A stretch of 64,000 bases of DNA from Orobanche coerulescens (taxonomy: Eukaryota > Streptophyta > Magnoliopsida > Lamiales > Orobanchaceae): assembly GCA_033398695.1 (NCBI GenBank), contig CM065815.1:144753001-144817000 (forward strand), given 5' to 3'. The translations under genes were made by a program, and so were the position numbers. The notes under the pieces were generated by a model. That model was given only the letters and a program-made list of their open reading frames with translations, was not told the origin of the DNA and made no database searches. This document shows, one piece after another, positions 23,419 through 34,762 of this stretch (its first letter is position 1; each line of letters opens with the position of its first letter).

Positions 23419-25259
23419 TGTAATATCCGTATTTTCTTTCCCTTGTATTTTCGTTTTGGTGTATTTCTCGATCGTAGTGACCTCGTGTACTTCTCAGCCG
23501 TGTCCTTCTGTCAAACCGTTGAACCGTATTCTCGTTATTGTTGCGGAACCGCCGCTTCGGGTTGCCGTGGATCCATTTCGTGTTGTTGATTCCCAAATAT
23601 TGATTCCTATCGCTTTTATTCTCTTCCGGATCATTTTTATCATTTTGGAACCCAAAAGGGGGTGTGGGCCGCGGCACACAAATCCCTTCGATTGTTGGTC
23701 GGACAAATCAGACTGCAGTGCCGCGGCACACCCATCCGTGCCGCGCACGGTTGCCGCTGCGCACACACTGCTCGGTGCCGCGCACACTCGTGTCTTCGCG
23801 ACCAAAACCCAATCAGTTGTACCGCGGCACACGCAGCCGTGGCCGCTGCACCAAACACAGGAGTAAATTTTGGCCTCGTGCCGCGCACACCTAAGTCTGT
23901 GCCGCGGCACACGAAGCGGTCAACCGTGAAACTTCGTCTTTATTAGACGAAATCGACCATTTCTTCTTCATTTCACCTGCATCGCGAGAGAGAGTGAGAG
24001 AGAGGGGACGAGTTCTTCATCTTCATCCATTGGGGGGTTGATTTTCACCATTTTTCTTCTAGAGTGAAGCCCTGCAATCAATCTAACACGTGTTCTACGG
24101 ATCTTGGTACTTGAATCTCCTAAGGTAATATTCTAAAACCCTATTTTCGATTAATTTGGGGGTTTTGGGTTTTTCTTCCGATTCGTTCCGTTTTGTTGGT
24201 GGATTCATGATGTATACGATTAATATTGTTAGTATATTTAGTTTTCCTACGGATTCATGGATATTTTGTGGATTTTTACGGAATCGGGAGGGTTTGGTTG
24301 TGGTCCGCCATCGTTGTTATTTTGGTACGAATATACATGAATCGTAGGCGGGTTTCCAGGTGTATTCCATTTTCGTAATCGTCTAGAGTTGGTTGTGATT
24401 GTGTTATTTGAATCGTTAGGTTCATTTTCGCCGGTTCCTCGTGGTTGTGCTTGATTCTTCCGTTCCGTTCGTGTCATCGTCTATTTAATCGAGGCAAGTA
24501 TCCTTATGAACTTACAATCTTGACATAGTAGTTTTGTATGAGAAATTGTGTGTGTGTGTATGCTCATCATGGGTTAGACTCGACGGGTCTCGTAGGTTCC
24601 ACGAAGCCGTGGGACCGCGAGCTTGCTTTTAACCACCGTGGGTTAGATCCGACGGGTCTCGGCAGGGATCCACGAAGCCGTGGTCCGCGGTTAATTGTGG
24701 TGCATTTTTACAAATGTGGTTTGATCATTGGCATTTCCGGAAATGAGTGTTTTGGAATTATGTTTTTCTTGAATTGCATGCATTACTATATGTGTAAGAT
24801 GTAAGTCGTTCATCTGGTTACTTGTACTAGCGTAATTGCTAACCCCTTTGGGGACCCGTTTTGGGGAAATTCGTTTTATGAATTTCAGGTCAGGTTCATC
24901 GGGACGAGCGGGCGCTGGACCAGTATACGGATGATGGTCATGCGTGATGATTGTGCATAAGTGACGTCTTAATGTCTTTTTGTCTTTTCATCTTTTGTGG
25001 TTTTGAACGAATAGTTGTACTCGAGTACCTAAGAGTTCTTGTTCGTCCGGATTGTATTGTTGCCTATTATGTCTGTGTTAATTGATGATGTTGTGTTTGA
25101 CCGGTTGAATCGGGTGGATCATTCTGTTTTGCGTCTTTATGACGTGGTGTTATTTTATTGTTCCTGTGAGTCGTTGTGTATGATGCTGTCCAGCCTGGTG
25201 GGTCCCATATAGGGATTCACGGCGCTGTAATATACCTCGGATATCCTGGGGGTGTTACA
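23419..25259 (+). repeat. Element B 3' LTR
   Basis: 1841 bp, same ends as the 5' LTR. The two differ by many one-base length changes in G and C runs (for example GACGGGG against GACGGG) on top of few substitutions. It contains a palindrome array at 23664-23915, several of whose copies read CCGCGCAC instead of CCGCGGCAC. Confidence 0.93.
23933..23951 (+). promoter_or_regulatory. B 3' LTR TATA-like site in perfect inverted repeat
   Basis: TTCGTCT-TTATT-AGACGAA: seven-base arms, fully complementary. This is the corresponding position to 17264 in the 5' LTR. Confidence 0.6.
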
Positions 25260-25701
25260 GGTTATTCATTTCCGCTGCAAATGTGTATTTTGAACTGCAT
25301 TTATCCGCTGCGTGTGTATATTTCAAAATAGCTTTTCGGTATCTTTACCAACTCGTGTGTATTTTCAAAATGGCCTTTTTGGCATTTTATGAACTTGGGT
25401 TATTTTCGTCAACTCTTTTTCCCAAATTATTTTATCGGTACGTTTAAGTGGTAGCTTAACGTACATTTTGATCTGTCGAGAATTGGCACTTCGCCTTGTA
25501 TTTTCAAATGGTATTTTATGACGGTATTTGAGAACTATGTTTTTGAAAATATTTGAGTATTTGCAAAATATTACCGTCATCGGCCTTTTGGCATTTTTTT
25601 AAACATTTTTGAAATGGTTTTGTAAATGGTTATTAGCCTGGTGGGTTCCGGCGCGGGACCCACGGCGCTGTAATATCCCGGATGGTTTTGGGGGTGTTAC
25701 A

Positions 25702-26424
25702 TATTCATGTGCCGCCTCAGTAAAACCCCATGGGACAAAAACTGAGTGATCATAAGAGTATAAGTCTCTTCGTATACAGAATATTCATATAGGAGTATCC
25801 ATGTGTTGCCTCATCAAAACCTTGTCAAGAAAACCCTGTGGGAAAAACTTGATCGAAGAAAAAAGAGTACAACTACTCCTTCGTACTTTATTTCTTGAGG
25901 TCTAATATCGATCTTTGTAATGTCCTCATTATGCCATGAATTTGCCTCGTCAAACCTTATTAGGAAAAATCCAACGGGAAAAATCCTAATGAATGGAAAA
26001 AAGTACACTATTCATGTTAATACGCCATCTTAGTTGTCTCGTTAAAAACCTTGCTAGGAAAACCCAATGGGATAAAACCTCAACCAAGGATTATGTTGTC
26101 TGTTTGGATAAAAATAAAATATTGTTTACCTGCATTGCTAAATCAACTGTCTGAATGGCATAAATGACCATTTTACTCCCTCGATATATATAAAAATATA
26201 TTAATATTTGTATGCAAAATAGTTTAACACCATACAATTATAAATTGCACAACATCATAATAATATAACACAATATCTAGTTATAATAGTCATTTGGTTA
26301 CATTAAGATGATAGCTTATTGAATAAGGAGCTGGGGGATCACTGTTGCATTAATCTACTATCTTATTGATTAAGCTCCTGATAAACATATTATTAACTGT
26401 CCGAAAAAAGTACAACTAGTCTTA
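25702..26424 (-). mobile_element. Minus-strand copia fragment (right of insertion A)
   Basis: This continues 12004-12200 after solo LTR A. Four reversed copies of the copia 3' motif (TGCCTC-TCAAAACCTTG...CCC..GGGAAAAA) lie at about 25712-25745, 25808-25860, 25944-25990 and 26035-26085. From about 26110 on it is AT-rich with no recognisable coding; the 5' LTR was not found, so the element is truncated. A near-identical copy is at 59560-60269. Confidence 0.75.
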
Positions 26425-27025
26425 AGTAGGAATATAATAAAATATAACAGAGATCTTTTTGGACTTTCTTATAAAGCAGTAAAGCTAAAGCACCGTATAT
26501 ATATCTCACACTTGTATAAATAGGAGGGTGAAACGAGTCGACTCTAGAAGAAATATATTGGTATTAACAAATTATCAATTAGAGTATGAACTTTTTAAAA
26601 TTTTGTATTCATGGCAATAATCTTTTTTTATCATTTAGGAGTATGAATTTATTTCCGTCCAATTAAGTTAGGGTGTCTGTGGAAATTCGTCAGTTGGATC
26701 TAACGGACATGCTGACATGTCCGTTAAGTGACATGTGTCACCTCCCAATTGGTCCACGTAATAATAATAAAAAATAAAAAAAAATATAAAAAAATAAAAA
26801 ATCTAGAAATTTTTTAAGAAATTCCAAATTTTATTTTTGAAAAAAAATGAATTATTAATATTAAAAATTTGATGTTTTTATTAAAAGTTCAAAAATAAGA
26901 AATAAAACATTTAAAAATAAAATAGTTTTTTATGAAAAGTACAAAATAAAAAATTACGAAAACAAAAACTAGCGCTTTTTTAAAAAAATAATGATAATTC
27001 GCTTTTATTTATTTATGAAAAATAA
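26425..27025. repeat. Inverted-repeat arm 2
   Basis: Reverse complement of arm 1 (1545-2006, 10815-10846, 11221-11292), without the copia and SINE insertions. It includes CATGCTGACATGTCCGTTAA. It is repeated at 60270-60760 in the duplicated segment, where about 104 bp (about 26566-26669) are missing. Confidence 0.75.
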
Positions 27026-27189
27026 TATTTTAATTTTTTTAGTCTTCGACAATGTCAAATACTAAAATAGAGTGTATTTTAACGTATCAGGCACTAATCT
27101 ATTTTTAACGTTTAATTAGATCGGTAAATTATTCAAATTAAGAATAGAAGCTGGTTGCTTTTTCTTTCTAATAATGAATTGAAGCTTTG

Positions 27190-27456
27190 GGGCCTTATCC
27201 GTCTATTCATCCGACCAAACTTTATTTTATTTCGTTGCAATAATTTAAACAAGATTTTATACCAATCTTAGAGGAATCAAATATCCTCAAAACTCTCCAT
27301 TGATACGACATGCTATTTTTTCCATTTATTCCCTTTTATGGATCAGTCATGGTCTTCCAAACTAATGGTATGGACGAATTCTTCACTTCATCCAAATGTG
27401 TAAAAGATTATAGTCGCACTTAAATGCCGAGTACTCTACCGTTGAGTTAGCAACCC
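27190..27456 (-). pseudogene. trnK-UUU: Plastid-derived trnK-UUU 5' exon and intron start
   Basis: On the minus strand, 27456-27420 is the 37-nt 5' exon (GGGTTGCTAACTCAACGG...). It is followed by the group II intron start GTGCGACTATAATC and the usual intron sequence with ACACATTTGGATGAAG, running to about 27190. matK and the 3' exon are missing. One exon change: GGCATTTAA instead of the usual GGCTTTTAA, so the second copy (61166) is closer to the plastid form here. Confidence 0.85.
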
Positions 27457-27599
27457 GAAAAAATAGAGATTAAACAAAACTTCAAATAAAAACTAAAGGA
27501 TGTATAGATACAATCGATCAAAATAAATTAAATTTAAACAAAGAGAAAGAAGATTCGACGAGCTAATCAATAAAATGCTAAGATTTCATTTGATTAAAC

Positions 27600-28315
<716 letters not shown>

Positions 28316-28339
28316 TTTTTTGGAGAGTAATCTGAAGAA

Positions 28340-28554
28340 ATAACCTTAAATCTTTGTGTACTAACCCTAATCGAATTGTTTTGGATTCAAAAGTAAAAGA
28401 AATCATTTTATCTACGAATGGTGGTAAAATTGGCGTATTACAAAACCATACTCCTATTGCTACAGCTGTAGATATAGGACTTTTGCGAATACGACTTAAG
28501 GACCAATGATTAATGATGGACCTAATGGGTGGTTTTGTTATAATAGATACTAAT
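28340..28554 (+). pseudogene. atpE: Plastid-derived atpE 5' part (ATP synthase epsilon)
   Basis: [20 protein letters not shown] and [20 protein letters not shown] match the plastid CF1 epsilon subunit. In plastids atpE overlaps the atpB stop as ATGA; here this reads ATAA, so the atpE start codon is lost. There is an in-frame stop after LKDQ (TGA, near 28507; the second copy has TGG there). The gene is cut at CTAAT (28550-28554) by element D. Confidence 0.88.
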
Positions 28555-29085
28555 TGTAATATCCGTACCTTTCCATTTTTAGCAGTTTCTATTTTTGATG
28601 TATGTCTATTTTTATCGACTCGCTTGTAACCGTTTCAACATTTTGAATCTACTTTATTCTTGGAGTTTTTCCATTTGGACGAGTTTTGGTGATGTTTTCA
28701 CGTAATTTCATTTTATGACATGTTTTGCCGTATGAACGTTCGATTCTCGTAAAACTCATTCGTTTTCATTGTTTCTTAGTCTGTGCAAGTTCGTATGTTT
28801 GAGTTGATCGTGTTGAGACTTTCGGTTTGTAAATCCGACGTCGTATCGTGATTTTCGGGCCCTTGGGCTATTTTTGTAATTTCCTATAAGTTTAGGGAAC
28901 TTCATCTTCTTTGTCGTATTTCGGATTCCCCGGTAGTCGGAATTATATTTTTTTCAGCGCTTAGCTCTATCGTCTTGTATGTTTCGTGTTTGTGTTTCTA
29001 GATTCTGGCCTTGTCGTGCGTTTCGAGTTTCATACCTTCGGCAGCAGCGTACTGATCTCAGCAGTACTGAACTGTTGCGTGGGTA

Positions 29086-29290
29086 GCCCACGCTACTCCT
29101 TATTACCTTGAGTGCGCTACCGGTGTGCAGTTAGCGTACGCTAACTTGTTATTGTTAGTGTGCGCTATCGAGTGGTATTTAGCGGGCTCTAAGCATGTCT
29201 AACGCACGCTAGCGACGTCGGGCAGTAGCTACTTGACTTGTTATAGCCCCGTTAGCGCGCGCTACCTTGTGATAGTTAGCATGTGCTAAC
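29086..29290. repeat. Array of TTAGCGCGCGCTAA-type palindromes in D LTR
   Basis: About eight diverged copies: GTTAGCGTACGCTAAC (perfect), GTTAGCGCGCGCTA, GTTAGCATGTGCTAAC, CTAACGCACGCTAGC and others. The motif type is shared with the C array and F2. Confidence 0.85.
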
Positions 29291-29849
29291 TATGCTAATT
29301 ATATAAGACAGTGGGCAGGTCAGAACAACATTCTTTTTCATTCTTTCTCTCGTTTTCTTCTTCGGGCGACGCAGAGGGCGATTCCCTTCAGTTTCTATCC
29401 GAGAATTCTTTGTATTCCACCACCGTATGCTCGTGATAACATATCAGCATCAACGTAATCATCCTCCAACGTCCGATTTCAAGTTATTTTCTTCAGGAAC
29501 CCTAAACTTGTCTAATTTGGGGTTTTTTCGGGGTTTTCTTGATTAATTCCAAATTGTCCATATATGTTGTATATTTCTTCATCGATTGTTGTTATCGGAT
29601 GAATCCCAATCCATTCCACCTAGTTAAATTCGTGAATTATCGATTCGGGGAGGTTTTGCATAAACCCTCGTCCGTATCGATTGATCATTCATTGTCGTGG
29701 TTTGTAATTGGGGTTATGGGTGTTTTCCATTCAATTATTGTTGTCCGTTGGGACTGAGTTATGTTGATCTTTCGTTTAGGAACCGTCGTTTTCCATCCGG
29801 ACCGTTCGTAGTCGTATTTCATTTCCGATTCTCCAAAGATGTCTCAAAG

Positions 29850-30259
29850 GCAAGTACTTTACATTTGTTTACGCCTTCTAGTATTTGATTTATGGCCTTT
29901 CGTGGTTGTGTGGATGTATATATGTATCTTCACCTAGGGATTGGTCCGACGGGGCCTCTAAGGATACGTTGCCGTGAGTTTCGTATCGCGAACTATGGTT
30001 AGCCACCCAGGGATGTCCGACGGGGCTCTGCAGGGTACGGTGGCCGTGAGTTTCGTACCAAGGTTAACTTTGAATTGTTTTGTTAGAGAAAATGTGTTTT
30101 GTGCTTGTGCACCGTATAATATTCCGGAATATAAATAATTTCTAAAATGATTTTTGGCGCATATTTTCATCTGATTAGAATGGTAGTTAAAATGGATTGT
30201 ACTTGCACTAGCAGTTGTCGCTAACCCCTTAAATGGGGGAAATACTTTTTGTATTTCAG
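29850..30259 (+). other. Putative GC-AG intron in D 5' LTR
   Basis: The donor is AAAG|GCAAGTAC, the branch-like CGCTAACCCC is near 30210, and the acceptor is TTTGTATTTCAG|GTAC at 30259; length 410 bp. Two units with GTCCGACGGGGC (29944 and 30015) form a repeat of about 71 bp inside. Confidence 0.6.
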
Positions 30260-30658
30260 GTACAGGTCTTGGAGGCAAGCGAGCACACGAGCCGTATGAG
30301 AATGAGGGGCAAGCATGATACTGTTCAGTAGTCATTTGTGGGTGTTCTGTCCTGTCGTTTATTTATTGATGTCTTGTTTTGGGATTTCTGTATTATGAAA
30401 TTGATTTAAGTACTCGAGTACTTCCTTTTGAATTTGTTAATGTTGTGTTCCCGCTTTGGGATATGGATTTGATGTCAGATTGTATTTGTCGGATTTTAGT
30501 CTTTTATTTGAATGTCATGGTTTGTGAAATTGTCGTTTTGTTAATGATTGTATGTCGTTGTCGAATGTCTTGTTGGTACGTTAGCCTGGTGGATTCCACC
30601 GTGTGGGGTCCACGACGCTGTAATATGCCCTGATCGTCTTGGGGGTGTTACAGAATAT

Positions 30659-30670
30659 GGTATCAGAGCT
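30659..30670 (+). promoter_or_regulatory. D primer-binding site (initiator tRNA-Met)
   Basis: TGGTATCAGAGC five bases after the LTR, as in B and the C array. Confidence 0.9.
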
Positions 30671-30876
30671 TAGGTTTATGTATACCTAGGCTGTCGGTTA
30701 TTTGGGTCTAGTCGAGTGTCGTTTTTGAACAGTATCGCTGCCATGCCATCATCTTAATACGCTGGTGCTCGTAAGTTTTTCCTAAGTTGACTCGTTACGT
30801 TGTCCTGTTCTGTTTCCTTTCCTGATATCTTGTTGCGTTTTGTGTTTGAATTGTACTCACCCGCTACTTCTTCAAA

Positions 30877-31537
30877 ATTCCTGCTGGTAGAGGACGCGGA
30901 CGCGGTAGGGGACGTGGCGCAGCCGGTGGGGCGGCCATGTCCGATAACTCGGGAACTGATTCGGCGATGCCTTCCTTGTCGAACAGTGTTCCACCTAGTT
31001 CCGGAGGTCAGCAGGATCAGTCTGCTAGCTCCGAAAATGCTCATAAGAATGTTGGAGTGGCTAACATTTTACAGCAAGTAGCGAACAAATGACGCTACTG
31101 ACTCAGGCCATCTTGGTCGGCCAGGCTAATGCTAACCCGGTTCTGCCTACTGGATCTAGTAATGATAAGCGTATGCGTCCTCCGCAGTTTGATGGTGCTT
31201 CCGACCCTTCCGGTTGGGAGAGTTGGTTATTTGAAATGGAGAAAGTATTCGAGGCTGCTAACTTCTCTGAGGAGAGGAAGGTACCCATCGCTCAGTACTT
31301 CCTCGCCAAAGAGGCGGCAACGTGGTGGCAAGCGGTGAAACCGCGTGACCAGGCAGCCACATGGGCAGAGTTTCGAGAGCTGATGGAAGACGAGTTTTGT
31401 TCGTGGCCAGTGAAAGAGGGGAGGATCCGAGCCTTCTTTGAGGCTAAGCCCCAGGATGTTCGTATTTCTCAAGCTATCAAGGACTACAACGAACAACTTC
31501 ATTACGTGAGAAACCAAGTCCGAGATGAGCTTGATAA
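30877..31537 (+). pseudogene. gag: Element D gag, 5' part
   Basis: The GRGRGRG-rich start is in place, but the expected ATG reads ATT (30877). A shift near 31093 separates the N-terminal part from the capsid domain, which is open from 31089 on: MRPPQFDGASDPSGWESWL, IAQYFLAKEAATWWQAV, WAEFRELMEDEFC and AKPQDVRISQAI. The frame is cut inside DELDK by the TR-GAG array and continues at 54980. Confidence 0.88.
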
Positions 31538-31707
31538 TGTAATACCCGAGAATTCTGTTCCGGATCGTTGAATTTTTGGGGTTTTATCGGATTGTTATTG
31601 TCCTCATCGTTGGAATTTTGTGCCATATTTGGGTGTGCCTCGTTGGGATAGGTGTTTGGAGGCGTTTCGGATCACTATGTGAGTTTTTGAGTTTTTGTGG
31701 TGTAGCG

Positions 31708-32080
31708 CACGCTAATGCTTGAGGTATAGCGCACGCTACTGCGTGGTGTTTAGCGCACGCTATTGAATGTGTAGCGCATGCTAACTAGCAGTCCAGAGGC
31801 AGTCCAGGAGCTACTGGACTGGGACTGGGGCTTTGTTAGCGCACGCTAAGGTCGATAGCTAGCGCACGCTATCGACTGCTTAGCGCACGCCATTTCTTCT
31901 TCCTAGCGCACGCTACCGGGTAGGTGCAGGTCTGTCCAGGAGCTACTGGGCTGTATCCATGGCTCGTTAGCGCGCGCTATGTGTGTGTCTAGTTCACGCT
32001 AACCTTGTTATGGCGGTAGTTCTGAGAGTTGATCTCGTTAGCGCGTGCTAATGCGGTCCAGTTAGCGCACGCTAATAACT
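31708..32080. repeat. Array of TAGCGCACGCTA palindrome-like motifs in LTR1
   Basis: About 13 copies, mostly TAGCGCACGCTA (one central mismatch from perfect) and some TTAGCGCGCGCTA, spread over 370 bp before the TATA box. Equivalent arrays are at 38255-38612, 44196-44572, and in LTR4 split at 50155-50345 and 52770-52886. Confidence 0.92.
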
Positions 32081-32100
32081 GTCCAGTATAAATACTGGAC
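32081..32100 (+). promoter_or_regulatory. TR-GAG TATA box in inverted repeat (LTR1)
   Basis: GTCCAGTATAAATACTGGAC: 9-bp perfect arms around a TATAAATA box. In LTR2, LTR3 and LTR4 (38615-38638, 44575-44598, 52889-52912) the arms extend to 11 bp with CT/AG added outside. Confidence 0.85.
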
Positions 32101-33773
32101 ATCAGCGTTTAATCATCATTTCTCAACCTTTCTTCGTTTTTAGGGCGGCTGGCGACGGTAGAAGACGGGGAGCAACGTCTTTGGACTACTCTACTCTTTT
32201 CCAAGGTGGTTTGGAAGATCCTTGTCAATTATATCATCATCCAATCCTTGTTCTTCGTCGGATCGAGGTAATTCTTCCGTAGAACCCTAGTTATGTGATT
32301 TTGGGGGTTTCTTCGTGATTCTTCAATTTAATCCGTGGTGGATGAATTGATTATGGTGTTCTTGTTGTCTTGGCCATGATCTTCGGATTTTGTAACTCAT
32401 ATATCGATTTTTATCACCCGGGACTTGATTTCCGATTTCTTCGAAGGAACCCTCGGATTCTGTTTTTTTTTTTCGGTTGATTCGGATTCCGTTTAACGTT
32501 ATTTATCCGTGGTGATGTTATTTTCGTAGCGATCGTGAGGTTGTCGGATTCTTGGTCGTTTTCGGAAGTTTGAGGGCTATCCGACCGTGTTCGTTCGTTT
32601 TTCCGTTGCTCGCGGTACCGAGGCAAGTATCTTGTCCATATGTTTCATGTTTCGTAGGCGTAATTATTGATAAATGATTTTATGTGAAACCCAATGTTTA
32701 ATGAATGTAAAAAGGGATCGGTATGTTCTCAATAAATGTTGTCTTTCAACGATAATTCGTGTACTTCGTGAATATATGTGTTCTCGGAATATGTGTGCTG
32801 GTTTTGTATGTTGAAAGATGCTATGACCACTTTGAGTGAGTTTAATAGACCGTAATCCTTTGCCGGGGATTATGTATTGTTATGTGTACTTGTTCGGTAA
32901 GAACGTATTGGGTGTGATATTAGTTGTTACTCATTTGAAAGGAGGTTGTGATGTTTAAGTGTTGCTTGGCTTGATGTTCTGCTCATTGTTATGTGATCAT
33001 TGAACGTGATGTGGCTCCGGGTAGGATTGTTGAATCTCCGGGATCCATACTTGCTAGTATGGGTCGGGCATGACCGTAGGGTTATCCAATCCGGGTATGT
33101 ATTGCGGGGACTCCGAGGTTCGCGGCTTGCTAGCCCGATGCCGGGATAACTTGTGGGGGTTATCATCGGGTATGTCTTGCAGGGACTCCGAGGTTCGTGG
33201 CTTGTTATCCCGATGCCGGGATAACTTATGGTTGTGGTTTGGAATGGTTCCGTGACTGTTGTCACGAGGACATGTGATTTGGTATGGTTTCCTATTGGGT
33301 TATTCACTCGGGTATGTTCTACGGGTGCATTTGAGGTTCGTGGCTTGTTAGCACGGGACGCGAATAATCCTTAGGAACATGTGTTATGTGATATGGGTCG
33401 TGGACCCTGTGGCTTACGATTTGGATCTTAGACCCCGTGTGTTGTGAATTGGATTGTGAATCCGCATTTTATTATTGGAATCGTATTTTGGAAAGATGAT
33501 TTTGGGCCGTGTCCCCAAGTGTTTTCGAAAGACTTGAGAATTCCTTAATTCCAAATGTTTTTAAACTCCCGAGATCGTAAAATATTTTGTATGAGATACA
33601 TGGTTCTATTCTTACCTTTTATAAATCAAACTGTGTTGATTAAGTGAATTATCTCGGGAAATATATTCAAGATTTTTATATTCTTGATGCACGTTGTGTA
33701 TGGCTTGTACTTCTGTTTTAATACTTGCACTAGCAAAACAGTGGAGTTTTGCTAACCCCCGAGTAGGGCTGGC

Positions 33774-34350
33774 AATTTTCGGCACGACACGAAAACACGA
33801 CACGGACCGACACGAAATTAATGGGTTAGTGTCAAGCCTTATTGGGTTCGGGTTCTTATCAGGTTGACCCAATAAGGACACGATAATTTCGGGTCGGGTT
33901 CGGGTTGGGTTCGTCGAGTTCGAGTAACGTTATAATTTATTTTTTTAATAAATATTTATTAAAAAAATAAATATTTAATAAATATTTAATAAATAATTTT
34001 TTAATAATTTATTTCTTTTAGACTTTTAGAGGAGGTTTATAATTCTTATTGTTTTTTATCATTTTTTTGTTAGTATTTATAGGTTATCAGTTTGTTATCG
34101 TGTTGAAACAGGTTTTTAACGTGTCGTGTCGTTATCGTGTTGCTATCGTGTCGGGTCAACACGAATCCAATTGTGTTTTTATCGTGTTCGTGTCGTGTCC
34201 GGGTCGTGTTCGGGTTTGACCTTATCAGGTCGGGTTCGTGTTCGGATTTAGGGAATCCTTATCAGGTCGTGTTCGGGTTTGACCTTAACAGGTCGGGTTG
34301 TTATCAGGTCAACCCGATAACGACCCGACCCGCACGATTTGCCACCCCTA
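33774..34350. mobile_element. Non-autonomous hAT-like element in LTR1
   Basis: 577 bp present only in LTR1; LTR2-4 show the empty site. The ends are TAGGGCTGGCAA and TTGCCACCCCTA (TIR of about 12 bp, one mismatch), with the 8-bp TSD CCCCCGAG at 33766-33773 and 34351-34358. Eight-bp TSD and TAGGG-type ends suit hAT. There is no transposase. The inside has many copies of GGTTCGGGTT, GTCGTGTC and CAGGTCGGGTT-like steps. It landed in the loop side of a hairpin (CCCCCGAG-TA-TTCGGGGGG) next to the putative intron branch site. Confidence 0.9.
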
Positions 34351-34762
34351 CCCCCGAGTATTCGGGGGGTGGATGTCTGTATTGCGTCCAGGTACTTGCA
34401 GGTTGTTGGGGAGCGAATCACAGGATCGAGACGAAGGATGATGGAATACGACGATACTAATCACATGAAGACCATTCGTTGAGTATTTTGGTAGAGTCTC
34501 AGTATTTGGCTCTCCGTTGTGTAGTTTTCCCGTTTTATGGGTATATTGATGTATTCCAAACCCTGCGTGGGTATGAGTTTTAAGTCGAGTTGTATATGTT
34601 TGATGTATGGTATTGTGGTAAAAGACCAAATCAGTCTAGCAGTTCATTATGTAGCCATGTTGGCATGTAATGTGAGGTATTATTTTTGTTTTTAGCCTGG
34701 TAGATCCTCACGGCAAGGGTCTGCGGCGCTGTAATATTCCCAAACGGTTTGGGGGTGTTACA

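Larger units (their letters stand above)
16715..25259 (+). mobile_element. Ty3/gypsy chromovirus B, complete structure, degenerate coding
   Basis: 8545 bp with LTRs of 1875 and 1841 bp and TSD GGTTA (16710-16714 and 25260-25264), inserted in solo LTR A. The primer-binding site TGGTATCAGAGC (18595-18606) matches initiator tRNA-Met, and the polypurine tract AGAGGGGTAGAA precedes the 3' LTR. Order gag, protease, RT, RNase H, integrase, with a chromodomain-like tail, as in Tekay/Del-type chromoviruses. All domains carry many small insertions and deletions. D is a close relative. Confidence 0.93.
12201..25701 (+). mobile_element. Very long Ty3/gypsy solo LTR (A), split by element B
   Basis: The sequence starts TGTAATACCCGGATTTTC and ends TTGGGGGTGTTACA, with TSD TATTC at 12196-12200 and 25702-25706. 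Removing element B leaves 12201-16714 plus 25265-25701, about 4.95 kb, with one palindrome array, one TATA region, one putative intron and one LTR-type 3' end (GGGTTCCGGCGCGGGACCC, GGCGCTGTAATATCCC). I see no gag or pol, so it is best read as a single solo LTR of unusual length. A deleted element without coding region is the alternative. The second copy of the surrounding segment (59381 on) lacks it completely. Confidence 0.85.
28555..30653 (+). repeat. Element D 5' LTR
   Basis: 2099 bp, TGTAATATCCGTACC...TTGGGGGTGTTACA. A palindrome array lies at 29086-29290, a TATA box TATATAA at 29300-29306, a putative GC-AG intron at 29850-30259, and the block GGGGTCCACGACGCTGTAATAT near the 3' end. Confidence 0.92.
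31538..34762 (+). repeat. TR-GAG LTR1
   Basis: TGTAATACCCGAGAATTC...TTTGGGGGTGTTACA. 3225 bp including a 577-bp hAT-like element and its 8-bp TSD; about 2640 bp without them. Palindrome array at 31708-32080, TATA inverted repeat at 32081-32100, putative intron 32623-34391. Confidence 0.95.

Noticed and set aside
31708..32080. CRISPR-like array
   Set aside because: The repeated motif is 10-14 bp with irregular, similar spacers, in a plant LTR; no cas genes.
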